A DNA stretch of 9,575 nt from CAYPTJ01 sp964413845 (GTDB lineage Bacteria; Patescibacteriota; WWE3; 9FT-COMBO-53-11): positions 1 to 9,575 of the forward strand of contig CAYPTJ010000027.1 in assembly GCA_964413845.1 (NCBI GenBank), in the 5' to 3' direction. This document shows, piece by piece, positions 1 through 5,719 of this stretch (position 1 is the stretch's first letter; each line of letters starts with the position of its first letter). Below the pieces are notes generated by a model that searched no databases, was not told the origin of the DNA, and worked only from the letters and a program-made list of their open reading frames with translations. A program made the translations under genes and the position numbers.

Positions 1-1
1 A

Positions 2-49
2 CGCCATCAGCGCCGGATTCAAAAGATTGAAGAGCTGGAAAGCCGTTAG
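2..49 (+). CDS. 3' end of an unidentified rightward gene (partial)
   Basis: One frame is open from the window edge to a TAG at 47-49 and reads RHQRRIQKIEELESR. This is a charged, helix-forming tail of the kind that often ends a coiled coil. Only 15 residues are visible, so no family can be named. A convergent terminator and a leftward gene follow directly, which fits this being the true end of a gene. A chance open frame of this length cannot be excluded. Confidence 0.35.
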   Translation, partial: RHQRRIQKIEELESR

Positions 50-79
50 GAAAAGAAAGGAGGAACTCTTATTCCTCCT
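50..79 (-). terminator. Rho-independent terminator of the leftward small gene
   Basis: AGGAGGAA at 58-65 and TTCCTCCT at 72-79 form a perfect 8-bp stem with a 6-nt loop. Read leftward, the stem is followed by a T-rich run (TTTCTTTTC, complement of 49-57), the usual layout of an intrinsic terminator. The loop contains the stop codon (69-71) of the leftward gene. Read rightward, no T-run follows, so it is best assigned to the minus strand, though the stem could also protect the end of the rightward gene stopping at 49. Confidence 0.6.
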
Positions 80-260
80 GATCGGTTACCACCCTTATCT
101 CTCCTAACCCTTCTTGGTCATCAAGCTCTGCTACCTGCTCAGCCATCTCTAAAGCCGTTTCCTCTGGACACTCTCCTTTTGAGCGAGCTTCGGCAATCAG
201 CTCCCTTGAGCTCTTTCTACCGAACAAGCGAAGAGCTCTCTTCCAGATCTTTCTAAGCAT
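69..260 (-). CDS. Small hypothetical protein (63 aa), charged, leftward
   Basis: I do not recognise a family. The protein starts with a basic amphipathic stretch (LRKIWKRALRLFGRK) and continues as an acidic, Glu-rich region ending DQEE, so it is a bipolar soluble peptide that might touch membrane or nucleic acid through its basic end. There are two candidate ATGs at 266 and 260. A strong Shine-Dalgarno AAGGAGG (complement of 269-275) lies 8 nt from the ATG at 260 but only 2 nt from the ATG at 266, so I choose 260. An extended -10 element lies upstream (284-292) and a hairpin terminator overlaps its stop. A dedicated promoter, ribosome site and terminator argue that this short gene is real. 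It is divergent from the carbon operon. Confidence 0.65.
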   Translation of the reverse strand: MLRKIWKRALRLFGRKSSRELIAEARSKGECPEETALEMAEQVAELDDQEGLGEIRVVTDQEE

Positions 261-283
261 TGTCATCTCCTCCTTCGCTCATA

Positions 284-292
284 ATTGTAACA
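284..292 (-). promoter_or_regulatory. Extended -10 promoter of the leftward small gene
   Basis: Read leftward the sequence is TGTTACAAT, matching the extended -10 consensus TGnTAnnnT. It is followed about 9 nt later by the Shine-Dalgarno sequence. No clear -35 box is visible, as is common for extended -10 promoters. The 20 nt starting here (292 down to 273) recur with one mismatch at 6506-6525. Confidence 0.5.
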
Positions 293-293
293 T

Positions 294-302
294 TGATAGA
301 AT
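294..302 (+). promoter_or_regulatory. Extended -10 promoter of the rpe operon
   Basis: TGATAGAAT matches TGnTAnnnT and ends 6 nt before the GTG start at 309. Transcription would begin at or next to the start codon, which predicts a leaderless mRNA. There is no convincing Shine-Dalgarno sequence in the gap. The element is separated by one base (293) from the oppositely oriented -10 element at 284-292. Confidence 0.5.
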
Positions 303-308
303 TGGGGT

Positions 309-944
309 GTGATTGAGGTCATCCCCACTGTCTTGGTCAAGAGTCAAGAGGAGTTCGAGAAGCGGTTGCGATTGGTTGAGCCGTATGTGGAAAGGGTTCA
401 ATGGGACATCATCGACGGCGTCTTTGTCGAGAACACTGCCTTCTCCGATGTTTTTGTTCTCAAGGATCTGGACACCAAGCTTGCAATCGAAGCCGACCTA
501 ATGGTTGCCGATCCTCAAAACTGGATTGAGCGGTTCCTCAATACCCGTGTGGATCGGTTGATCTTTCATGTGGAGTCAACCTCAGAGCCGGAAGTTTTAA
601 TCCAAGATGCGAAAACTGCCGGATTCAAGGTTGGTCTCACCCTTGACCCCGATACCCCCTTAAAACAGGTTTGGGATTATCTCCCCGAGGTTGATCTTTT
701 CCAGGCGATGGGGGTGAAGTCGGGTTGGGGAGGGCAGGAGTTTGTTCCTGAGGTTTTGGATCGAATCGGCGAGGTGCGAAGGTCATTCCCCGAACTGGAC
801 ATCTCTGTTGATGGGGGGATAAATGCGGAAACTGCTTCTCAAGTTATCGCTGCTGGGGCCAGCACCCTTTGCGCCGGCTCATTTATCTTTGATTCTGATA
901 ACATTGAGGAAGCGATTAAGACCTTAAGGAACGCTAATGCCTAA
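309..944 (+). CDS. rpe: Ribulose-phosphate 3-epimerase-like protein
   Basis: A (beta/alpha)8 barrel enzyme predicted to interconvert ribulose 5-phosphate and xylulose 5-phosphate in the cytosolic pentose phosphate pathway. Visible family blocks are WDIIDGVFVEN (32-42), EADLMV (61-66), FHVEST (86-91), MGVKSGWGGQEF (134-145) and SVDGGI (166-171), the last two forming the phosphate-binding and second catalytic Asp sites. The length, 211 aa, is usual. Asp33 and Asp168 match the two catalytic Asp residues. The two His residues that complete the metal site in well-studied Rpe enzymes appear as Gln31 and Asp63, so metal use or substrate may differ. The start is GTG, chosen because no upstream in-frame start fits and a -10 element lies 6 nt before it. 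It is first in the carbon operon and overlaps the next gene by 8 nt. Confidence 0.8.
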   Translation: MIEVIPTVLVKSQEEFEKRLRLVEPYVERVQWDIIDGVFVENTAFSDVFVLKDLDTKLAIEADLMVADPQNWIERFLNTRVDRLIFHVESTSEPEVLIQDAKTAGFKVGLTLDPDTPLKQVWDYLPEVDLFQAMGVKSGWGGQEFVPEVLDRIGEVRRSFPELDISVDGGINAETASQVIAAGASTLCAGSFIFDSDNIEEAIKTLRNANA

Positions 945-1506
945 ATTTGAGAAGGTCGCCATTTTCGGTTTTGCCGATGCCCATGAGGATCGCCAGGTCT
1001 TCAAAGATGCCTTTGCCACCGCCAAGCTCTTGGCCGAGAACGGCTATACCATCGTCAATGGTGGTGGCCCAGGGGTGATGAAAGCAGCCAGCCTTGGGGC
1101 GAAAGAAGCCAACGGGAAAGTGATTGGGGTTACCTTCTACCCGAAAGATGCTCCTTATTTTGAAGGCCGGGATAAGAGCAATCCAATTGACCAGGAGATA
1201 AAGACCCAAAACTATCTCGAGCGAACTCTGAAACTTTTAGATATCGGTGATGTCTGTGTCATCTTCCAGGGAGGAACGGGAACAATCTCCGAGTTTGGGA
1301 TGGCTTGGGGTTTGGCTAGACTTTATTTTGGCCACCACAAACCATTTATCCTCTTCGGCAGTTTTTGGCATGAGATTTTGGAGGCGATCGCCAAAAATAT
1401 GTATATTAGAGGTGAGGAGTTGGAGGTGTATCGGATCGTTGACACGCCGGAGGAGGTTTTAGAAGAGATCAAGAAGCTGGAGGAGGAGGGACAAAGTTTG
1501 GTCTGA
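937..1506 (+). CDS. LOG-family (TIGR00730-like) Rossmann protein, putative nucleotide phosphoribohydrolase
   Basis: This belongs to the LOG / 'lysine decarboxylase-like' superfamily. Characterised members hydrolyse nucleoside 5'-monophosphates (AMP, cytokinin riboside phosphates) to base plus ribose 5-phosphate. Visible motifs are the Rossmann start VAIFGF (7-12), GGGPGVMKAA (42-51), catalytic-type Arg96 in YLERT, and QGGTGTISE (111-119), the counterpart of PGGxGTxxE with Glu119 kept and the leading Pro changed to Gln. At 189 aa it matches the family. There is no signal peptide, so it is cytosolic. The ATG lies inside the end of the epimerase gene (ATGCCTAA overlap), which implies translational coupling. 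Its place between pentose phosphate genes suggests that it feeds ribose 5-phosphate to them (inference). A pure nucleotide-binding role is the alternative. Confidence 0.8.
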   Translation: MPKFEKVAIFGFADAHEDRQVFKDAFATAKLLAENGYTIVNGGGPGVMKAASLGAKEANGKVIGVTFYPKDAPYFEGRDKSNPIDQEIKTQNYLERTLKLLDIGDVCVIFQGGTGTISEFGMAWGLARLYFGHHKPFILFGSFWHEILEAIAKNMYIRGEELEVYRIVDTPEEVLEEIKKLEEEGQSLV

Positions 1507-1528
1507 CTTGTGGTGAGTTTATCGAACC

Positions 1529-2386
1529 ATGAAGAAACATTATTCCCTTAAGGAGTTAGATCAGATCGCCAATCAGATTCGCCAGGATATCATTGCGATG
1601 CTTGTTGAAGCAGGATCGGGGCATTCGGCTGGTCCTTTGGGGATGGCGGACGTCTTTACCGCTTTATATTTTGGAGGAGTTTTAAACCATGACCCCAAAC
1701 GTCCAAATTGGCCAGAGCGCGATCGGGTGATCCTTTGCAACGGTCATATCTGTCCGGTTCTTTACGCCACCTTGGCTCGGGCTGGTTATTTTCCCGCTTC
1801 TGAATTAAAGACCTTGCGAAAGTTTGGTTCTCGGCTTCAGGGTCACCCTCACAGAGGGAGTCTCCCGGGAATTGAAAACAGCTCTGGTCCTGTTGCCCAC
1901 AGCTCCTCAGTCGCCGTTGGTTTAGCTTACGCTGCCAAGATGGATAAGAAGAAATGGCAAGTTTATTGCTTGGTGGGGGACGGGGAGCAGCAGGAGGGAC
2001 AGACTTGGGAGGCAGTGATGTTTGCGGGCAAGCATCATCTTGATAACTTAACCTTCATTATGGATCGAAACAACATTCAGATCGACGGTTACACCGAGGA
2101 TGTGATGCCTTTGGAGCCTCTTCGGGAAAAATATGAAGCCTTCTGCTGGCATGTAATCGAGGTTGACGGCCACAACATTGAGGCGATTATTGATGCTGTA
2201 AATGAAGCGAAAGCGATCTTTGAAAAACCGGTGATGATTATCGCCCACACCATCCCCGGCAAGGGGGTTGATTTCATCGAGTGGGATTACGCTTGGCACG
2301 GGAAAGCACCTAAGCCGGAAGAGGCAAGGAAAGCGCTTCGGGAGCTTCGGACGCTGAAGGGAAAGATCAGATCGGAAGATGAATAA
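1529..2386 (+). CDS. tkt: Transketolase, N-terminal (TPP-binding) subunit
   Basis: This is the N-terminal half of a split transketolase, which moves two-carbon ketol units between pentose, heptulose and triose phosphates using thiamine diphosphate (TPP). The family blocks are GHSAGPLGMADVFTALYF (31-48), NGH (71-73), LQGHP (103-107), and the TPP/Mg motif GDG (150-152) through RNN (180-182). The active-site His residues 32, 73 and 106 are present. The usual GxLGQG block reads GPVAHSSSVAVGLA (120-133), an unusual replacement near the cofactor. The length, 285 aa, is normal for a stand-alone N-subunit. The ATG is 22 nt after the LOG gene, with GGTGAG (1512-1517) as a distant, weak ribosome site. 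The C-half follows after one small gene. Confidence 0.92.
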   Translation: MKKHYSLKELDQIANQIRQDIIAMLVEAGSGHSAGPLGMADVFTALYFGGVLNHDPKRPNWPERDRVILCNGHICPVLYATLARAGYFPASELKTLRKFGSRLQGHPHRGSLPGIENSSGPVAHSSSVAVGLAYAAKMDKKKWQVYCLVGDGEQQEGQTWEAVMFAGKHHLDNLTFIMDRNNIQIDGYTEDVMPLEPLREKYEAFCWHVIEVDGHNIEAIIDAVNEAKAIFEKPVMIIAHTIPGKGVDFIEWDYAWHGKAPKPEEARKALRELRTLKGKIRSEDE

Positions 2387-2546
2387 GAAGAAGATCATTA
2401 GCATTTTAATAGCGCTTGCTCTTCTTTACGTAGTGGCCTACGCACTAGTGGAGTTTCCGATCGATTGCTTTCCAACAATCGGGCCCAAACCCATTTTGAG
2501 AACAATCTTGGAGACCTTCTTTAGAACAAAATGTGTGACAATGTGA
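2379..2546 (+). CDS. Single-pass membrane microprotein (55 aa) between the transketolase halves
   Basis: This ATG-started frame fills the gap between the transketolase subunits exactly. It overlaps the end of the N-half by 8 nt (ATGAATAA) and its TGA is one base before the C-half ATG. The protein begins with a positive patch (NKKK, 2-5), then one hydrophobic helix of about 20 residues (6-25, rich in Ile, Leu, Ala, Val and Tyr). A short tail follows with Cys30, Cys52 and several Pro, Arg and Thr. By the positive-inside rule the N-terminus would be cytosolic. No lipobox precedes either Cys. I do not recognise a family. The overlap on both sides implies translational coupling, and it may anchor transketolase or be an unrelated hitch-hiker. 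The fitted ends and membrane-like composition make chance unlikely. Confidence 0.7.
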   Translation: MNKKKIISILIALALLYVVAYALVEFPIDCFPTIGPKPILRTILETFFRTKCVTM

Positions 2547-2547
2547 G

Positions 2548-3543
2548 ATGTCGGTAAATAGAGAAGCAAAGTTAACAAGAAACCTCTTAGACGAAAAGAA
2601 GATCGGGCGGATTCCAACCCGTGATGGCTACGGGGAGGGATTGGTTGAAGCCGGCAAGCGTGACCCCAATGTGGTTGTTCTCTGCGCCGATCTCTCTGAC
2701 TCGACCCGCTCCTTGATGTTCCAGAAGGTGTTCCCTGAGCGGTTTATTGAAGTGGGAATCGCGGAGCAGAATATGATGGGTCTGGCCGCTGGTTTGGCGC
2801 TTGCTGGTAAGGTTCCTTTTATTTCAACCTATGCCGTCTTTTGCCCGGGAATAAATTGGAGTCAGCTTCGGGTTTGTGTTTGTCAGAACGATGCCAATGT
2901 CAAGTTAACGGGAGCTCATGCGGGAATCTCTGTTGGGCCGGATGGAATGAGCCACCAAGGGCTTGAGGATATGGCGATTACCCGTTGCCTGCCCGGTTTG
3001 GTTGTTCTCGCCCCTTGTGATTACAACGAGACGCGAAAAGCAACTTTAGCCGCTGCTCAATGGAAGGGACCAGTTTACCTTCGTTTTGCGCGGGAGAAGA
3101 CACCTGTTTTTACAACGGAAAAAACTCCCTTCAAGATCGGTCAGGCAGAGCTATTTTGGACCTCTTCTAAACCACGAGTGACAATCGTTGCTTGCGGTCC
3201 TCTTGTTTATGACGCTTTGCTTGCTGCAGAAAAATTGGAAGACAAAGGGTTGGGAGCGGAAGTGATCAATTGCCATACGATTAAGCCTTTGGATACAAAA
3301 ACAATTCTTAAATCGGTTAAGAAAACTGGAGCGGTGGTAACGGTTGAGGAGCACCAGATTATTGGAGGATTAGGAAGCGCAGTAGCGGAAATTTTAGGTG
3401 AGAACTATCCCGTTCCAATGCGGCGGATTGGGGTGTATGATCGATGGGGAGAATCAGGTGAGCCAGAGGAGCTTCTTGAGGCATTCGGGCTAACGAGTAA
3501 AAATATTGTTCAAGCAGCAGGGGAGGTGGTAAAGGCAAAATGA
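2548..3543 (+). CDS. tkt: Transketolase, C-terminal (pyrimidine-binding) subunit
   Basis: This is the partner of the upstream N-subunit. Visible blocks are ADLSDST (47-53), RFIEVGIAEQNMMGLAAGLA (65-84) with the catalytic Glu73 that activates the TPP aminopyrimidine, HAGISVGPDGMSHQGLEDMA (124-143), LRFAREKTP (178-186), and a C-terminal transketolase domain from about 208 (TIVACGPLV, then VVTVEEHQIIGGLGSAVAE). The length, 331 aa, is usual for split C-subunits and close to the C-terminal part of DXS-like enzymes. The paired N-subunit and aldolase neighbour favour transketolase over DXS. The ATG is one base after the stop of the membrane mini-gene and no ribosome site is visible, so initiation is probably coupled. 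It overlaps the aldolase gene by ATGA. Confidence 0.92.
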   Translation: MSVNREAKLTRNLLDEKKIGRIPTRDGYGEGLVEAGKRDPNVVVLCADLSDSTRSLMFQKVFPERFIEVGIAEQNMMGLAAGLALAGKVPFISTYAVFCPGINWSQLRVCVCQNDANVKLTGAHAGISVGPDGMSHQGLEDMAITRCLPGLVVLAPCDYNETRKATLAAAQWKGPVYLRFAREKTPVFTTEKTPFKIGQAELFWTSSKPRVTIVACGPLVYDALLAAEKLEDKGLGAEVINCHTIKPLDTKTILKSVKKTGAVVTVEEHQIIGGLGSAVAEILGENYPVPMRRIGVYDRWGESGEPEELLEAFGLTSKNIVQAAGEVVKAK

Positions 3544-4319
3544 TTAATCTTGGAAAAATTCTTAAAGACGGAAAAGCGCTTTTCCTTGCCTACGATCATG
3601 GGATGGAACACGGGCCGGTGGAATTCAGGGATGCTAAAAAGGCGGAAGATCCTCAATTCATCTTGGATATTGCCCATAAGGGTGGTTACACTGCCGTTAT
3701 CCTCCACAAAGGGGTTGCTGAGAAGTACTACCTCTCCTGGGGAGCGGATGAGCGCAAGTGTGTTCCTTTGATTATTAAGCTCAACGGGAAAACAAACATC
3801 CCCGATGTTGAACCCTACTCACCTTTAGTTTGTTCGGTGGAGGAAGCGATTGAGCTCGGAGCCTCTGCTGTTGGTTACACCATCTATTTGGGAAGTGAGA
3901 AAGAATCAACGATGTTTTGGGAGTTTGGTGAGGTGGTTCGCGAAGCGCACCGGGCGGGGATTCCGGCGATCGGCTGGATCTATCCTCGGGGGAAGTGGGT
4001 GAAGGAGAAGTACGGCTCTGATACTGACCCTGAGGTTGTCGCCTACGCTGCCCGAGTTGGCTTGGAGCTTGGAGCGGATATCGTGAAGATCAAATACACC
4101 GGGGATCGAAAAAGTTTTGCCAAGGCCGTTTCCGCCGCGGGGCGAACAAAAGTCGTTCTCTCCGGTGGGGAAAAGACGGAGAAAGAGGATGAGTTTCTCC
4201 AAACGCTTAAGGATGTGATGGCTGCCGGGGCGATCGGCGTTGCGGTTGGACGAAACGTTTGGAAAGACAAAGATCCTCTTGGGATGACGGAGAAGATTAG
4301 AAAGATTGTCTTTGATTGA
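3540..4319 (+). CDS. fbaB: Class I fructose-bisphosphate aldolase, archaeal/DhnA type
   Basis: A Schiff-base aldolase of the DhnA/FbaB family, predicted to interconvert fructose 1,6-bisphosphate with dihydroxyacetone phosphate and glyceraldehyde 3-phosphate. The blocks are LAYDHGMEHGP (16-26, Asp19), GWIYPRG (145-151, Tyr148), ADIVKIKYTGD (179-189, Schiff-base Lys most likely Lys183), LSGGEK (207-212) and GVAVGRNVW (233-241) for phosphate binding. The length, 259 aa, is typical. The start overlaps transketolase by ATGA, so it is the last clear member of the carbon operon. The related ADTH synthases share this fold, but the neighbours favour a glycolytic or pentose phosphate role. Its 3' end is duplicated downstream at 4871-4956. 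Confidence 0.9.
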   Translation: MINLGKILKDGKALFLAYDHGMEHGPVEFRDAKKAEDPQFILDIAHKGGYTAVILHKGVAEKYYLSWGADERKCVPLIIKLNGKTNIPDVEPYSPLVCSVEEAIELGASAVGYTIYLGSEKESTMFWEFGEVVREAHRAGIPAIGWIYPRGKWVKEKYGSDTDPEVVAYAARVGLELGADIVKIKYTGDRKSFAKAVSAAGRTKVVLSGGEKTEKEDEFLQTLKDVMAAGAIGVAVGRNVWKDKDPLGMTEKIRKIVFD

Positions 4320-4332
4320 GTTACTGGCAAGG
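4253..4332. repeat. Direct repeat, copy 1: aldolase 3' end
   Basis: This is the last 67 bases of the aldolase gene plus 13 downstream bases. It matches 4871-4956: 19 of 21 bases agree at 4253-4273 and 32 of 36 at 4287-4322, with a diverged centre and a few one-to-four-base gaps. Both copies encode NVWKDKD and then TEKI(R/K)KIVF. The repeat also extends past both stop codons (gagtt, then caagg). Confidence 0.75.
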
Positions 4333-4352
4333 ACCATCTTGTCATTTTGCCC

Positions 4353-4901
4353 ATGTCACAAGTCTTACCAGATAGGGAATTCTTTGAAAATCCAGCGGAA
4401 AGGAAGTATTTTATTAAGATCCTTATCTCCTCTTTTGGTGGTTGGCCACGTTTGCACCGCTTCTTATTTCTTTCCCTCATTGGAAAATTCTTTCCTCAAT
4501 TAGCAGAGGTGCTTGGGGAGTTTGTAGCTCCTGAGTACGCTTTGGTGTTTTGCAACAAGCGTGATATCAAAGACAAAGATGCTCGTCTTTCCACTTTCAA
4601 CGATAAGGTTGAGGTTGGGGAGACTTTGGAGCAGGGTCTTCGGAGGGCACTCAGAGATGATTTGGGGATCACGAAGATCAATTATTGGTTCATAACAGAC
4701 CGTGTTGAAGGGGACTATGACAAGCAAGGCAATTTCTTGCCACGCTATGTTTTGCAAGTTGTGGTGGAGCGTCCGGAGAGGGTGAGGGAACCGTTCAAGG
4801 GACTAAATACCTTTTGGGTCAGAAAGAGGGAGCTTTGGCGCCCGGAGGCTGATCGGCTAGTGAAGCCTGTGAACGTCTGGAAAGACAAAGACTTCCGTTA
4901 A
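4353..4901 (+). CDS. NUDIX-like protein with a degenerate catalytic box
   Basis: From the ATG at 4353 the protein is 182 aa. A TTG at 4347 would add two residues, and neither start has a good ribosome site. The central region carries a NUDIX-box look-alike, DKVEVGETLEQGLRRALRDD followed by LGI. The consensus is Gx5Ex7REUxEExGU. The first Gly is Asp, the RE pair is RA, and the EE pair is DD, so metal binding is probably weakened and hydrolase activity is doubtful. The N-terminal ~60 residues are aromatic and basic without a known motif. The last ten residues (VNVWKDKDFR) are homologous to the aldolase tail and seem to come from a duplicated aldolase 3' end. The frame is the same as the aldolase frame, with only the aldolase TGA between them. 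Confidence 0.65.
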   Translation: MSQVLPDREFFENPAERKYFIKILISSFGGWPRLHRFLFLSLIGKFFPQLAEVLGEFVAPEYALVFCNKRDIKDKDARLSTFNDKVEVGETLEQGLRRALRDDLGITKINYWFITDRVEGDYDKQGNFLPRYVLQVVVERPERVREPFKGLNTFWVRKRELWRPEADRLVKPVNVWKDKDFR

Positions 4902-4956
4902 AATAACGGAGAAGATCAAGAAGATTGTCTTTGGTTAGAGTTGCCGGTAGGCAAGG
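4871..4956 (+). pseudogene. Remnant of a second aldolase 3' end (direct repeat, copy 2)
   Basis: Copy 2 of the repeat at 4253-4332. The first part is read as the C-terminus of the NUDIX-like protein (NVWKDKD). After a one-base shift, another frame continues KITEKIKKIVFG then TAG (4936-4938), matching the aldolase end TEKIRKIVFD. The remnant is therefore frame-shifted and not an independent gene. It marks either a former tandem aldolase gene or the outer boundary of an inserted segment. Confidence 0.7.
4894..4910 (+). terminator. Hairpin over the stop codon of the NUDIX-like gene
   Basis: TCCGTTA (4894-4900) and TAACGGA (4904-4910) form a perfect 7-bp stem with an AAA loop. The TAA stop (4899-4901) lies in the stem and loop. 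No T-run follows, so intrinsic termination is uncertain; it may shield the 3' end of the carbon-operon mRNA. It sits exactly where the aldolase remnant diverges from the intact copy. Confidence 0.35.
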
Positions 4957-5011
4957 TGTTTTTTGCAGGGCTTTCCAAGAAGAGTTAAGTGGCGCAGCAG
5001 GAAGGGCATTC

Positions 5012-5019
5012 TGTAGAAT
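5012..5019 (+). promoter_or_regulatory. Probable -10 element of znuC
   Basis: TGTAGAAT contains the hexamer TAGAAT (5014-5019), identical to the hexamer before rpe. It ends 7 nt before the GTG at 5027, which again predicts a leaderless or near-leaderless transcript. The TG is directly adjacent rather than one base apart, so the extended -10 match is imperfect, and no -35 is clear. No Zur- or Fur-like palindrome was recognised nearby. Confidence 0.35.
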
Positions 5020-5026
5020 AATCTTT

Positions 5027-5719
5027 GTGGAACAACCACTACTTAAAGTTTCCAACCTTTTTGTAGAGCTGGAACAGCACCGCATCCTCGAGGATATAAG
5101 TTTTGAGGTGGGGCGAGGAGAGACTCTTGCTGTTGTTGGACCAAATGGCGCCGGGAAAACGGTGCTCTTCCGTACGCTTTTGGGGCTTATCCCTTACAAA
5201 GGAAAGATCGAGTGGATACCGGGAGTAAAGATTGGATACGTACCACAAAGGTTCTCAATCGAACCGGACTTGCCCTTGACCGTTGCAGAGTTTCTCAAGC
5301 TAAAAGGCGGCAGCCCTAAGGAAATCGAAACGGAGATTTCTTCGGTCGGGTTTGGAAAAGAGATCCTCAACCAGCAAATTGGAGTATTGTCCAGCGGACA
5401 GCAACAAAGAGTTTTAATTGCGTGGGCGTTGGTAGGGAATCCAGACATTTTACTGTTTGATGAACCAACTTCCGGGATAGATATCGCCGCCGGCGAAACC
5501 ATTTACCATTTCCTCCACAAGCTTCAGGTTGGCCGCAAGCTCACGATTCTGCTTATCTCTCACGATCTGCAAGTGGTTTTCCAGCACGCCACTAAGGTAA
5601 TCTGTCTTGACCGAGAGCAGATCTGCTTCGGACCGCCCAAGCAAGCGCTTGATGCAACTACCCTAGCTAGACTGTTTGGCGTGGAATTAGAACACCATCA
5701 TTGTGAGCATCATGATTGA
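5027..5719 (+). CDS. znuC: Zinc/manganese-type ABC transporter ATPase
   Basis: The ATP-hydrolysing subunit of a metal-ion (ABC-3 type) importer at the inner face of the membrane. All ABC motifs are present: Walker A GPNGAGKT (38-45), Q-loop VPQ with Gln74, signature LSSGQQQR (121-128), Walker B ILLFDEP (141-147), D-loop SGID and switch His179 in ISHD. The C-terminus ELEHHHCEHHD is a His/Cys metal-binding tail, as seen in Zn-related ATPases. A longer frame opens at TTG 4925, but that leader lies in the aldolase remnant and has no ABC homology. GTG 5027 gives a normal 230-aa protein starting just before the first beta strand (LLKVSNL). It overlaps the permease by 8 nt. The metal (Zn, Mn or Fe) is not fixed by sequence. 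Confidence 0.85.
   Translation: MEQPLLKVSNLFVELEQHRILEDISFEVGRGETLAVVGPNGAGKTVLFRTLLGLIPYKGKIEWIPGVKIGYVPQRFSIEPDLPLTVAEFLKLKGGSPKEIETEISSVGFGKEILNQQIGVLSSGQQQRVLIAWALVGNPDILLFDEPTSGIDIAAGETIYHFLHKLQVGRKLTILLISHDLQVVFQHATKVICLDREQICFGPPKQALDATTLARLFGVELEHHHCEHHD

Noticed and set aside
1504..4319. Possible TGA=Gly genetic code, as in some CPR lineages
   Set aside because: LOG, the mini-gene, tktC, the aldolase and znuC all end at TGA exactly where their families end, and tktC and znuC overlap the next gene's start, so TGA is a stop here.
3906..4337. Long antisense frames opposite the aldolase (also opposite DUF2207 at 6667-7224 and 7308-7643)
   Set aside because: They lie opposite strongly conserved coding sequence, show no family motifs and have no ribosome sites; they are shadows of the real genes.
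4925..5026. N-terminal extension of the znuC frame from TTG 4925
   Set aside because: The leader reads through the aldolase remnant, has no ABC homology, and a normal 230-aa ATPase starts at GTG 5027 with a -10 hexamer 7 nt before it.
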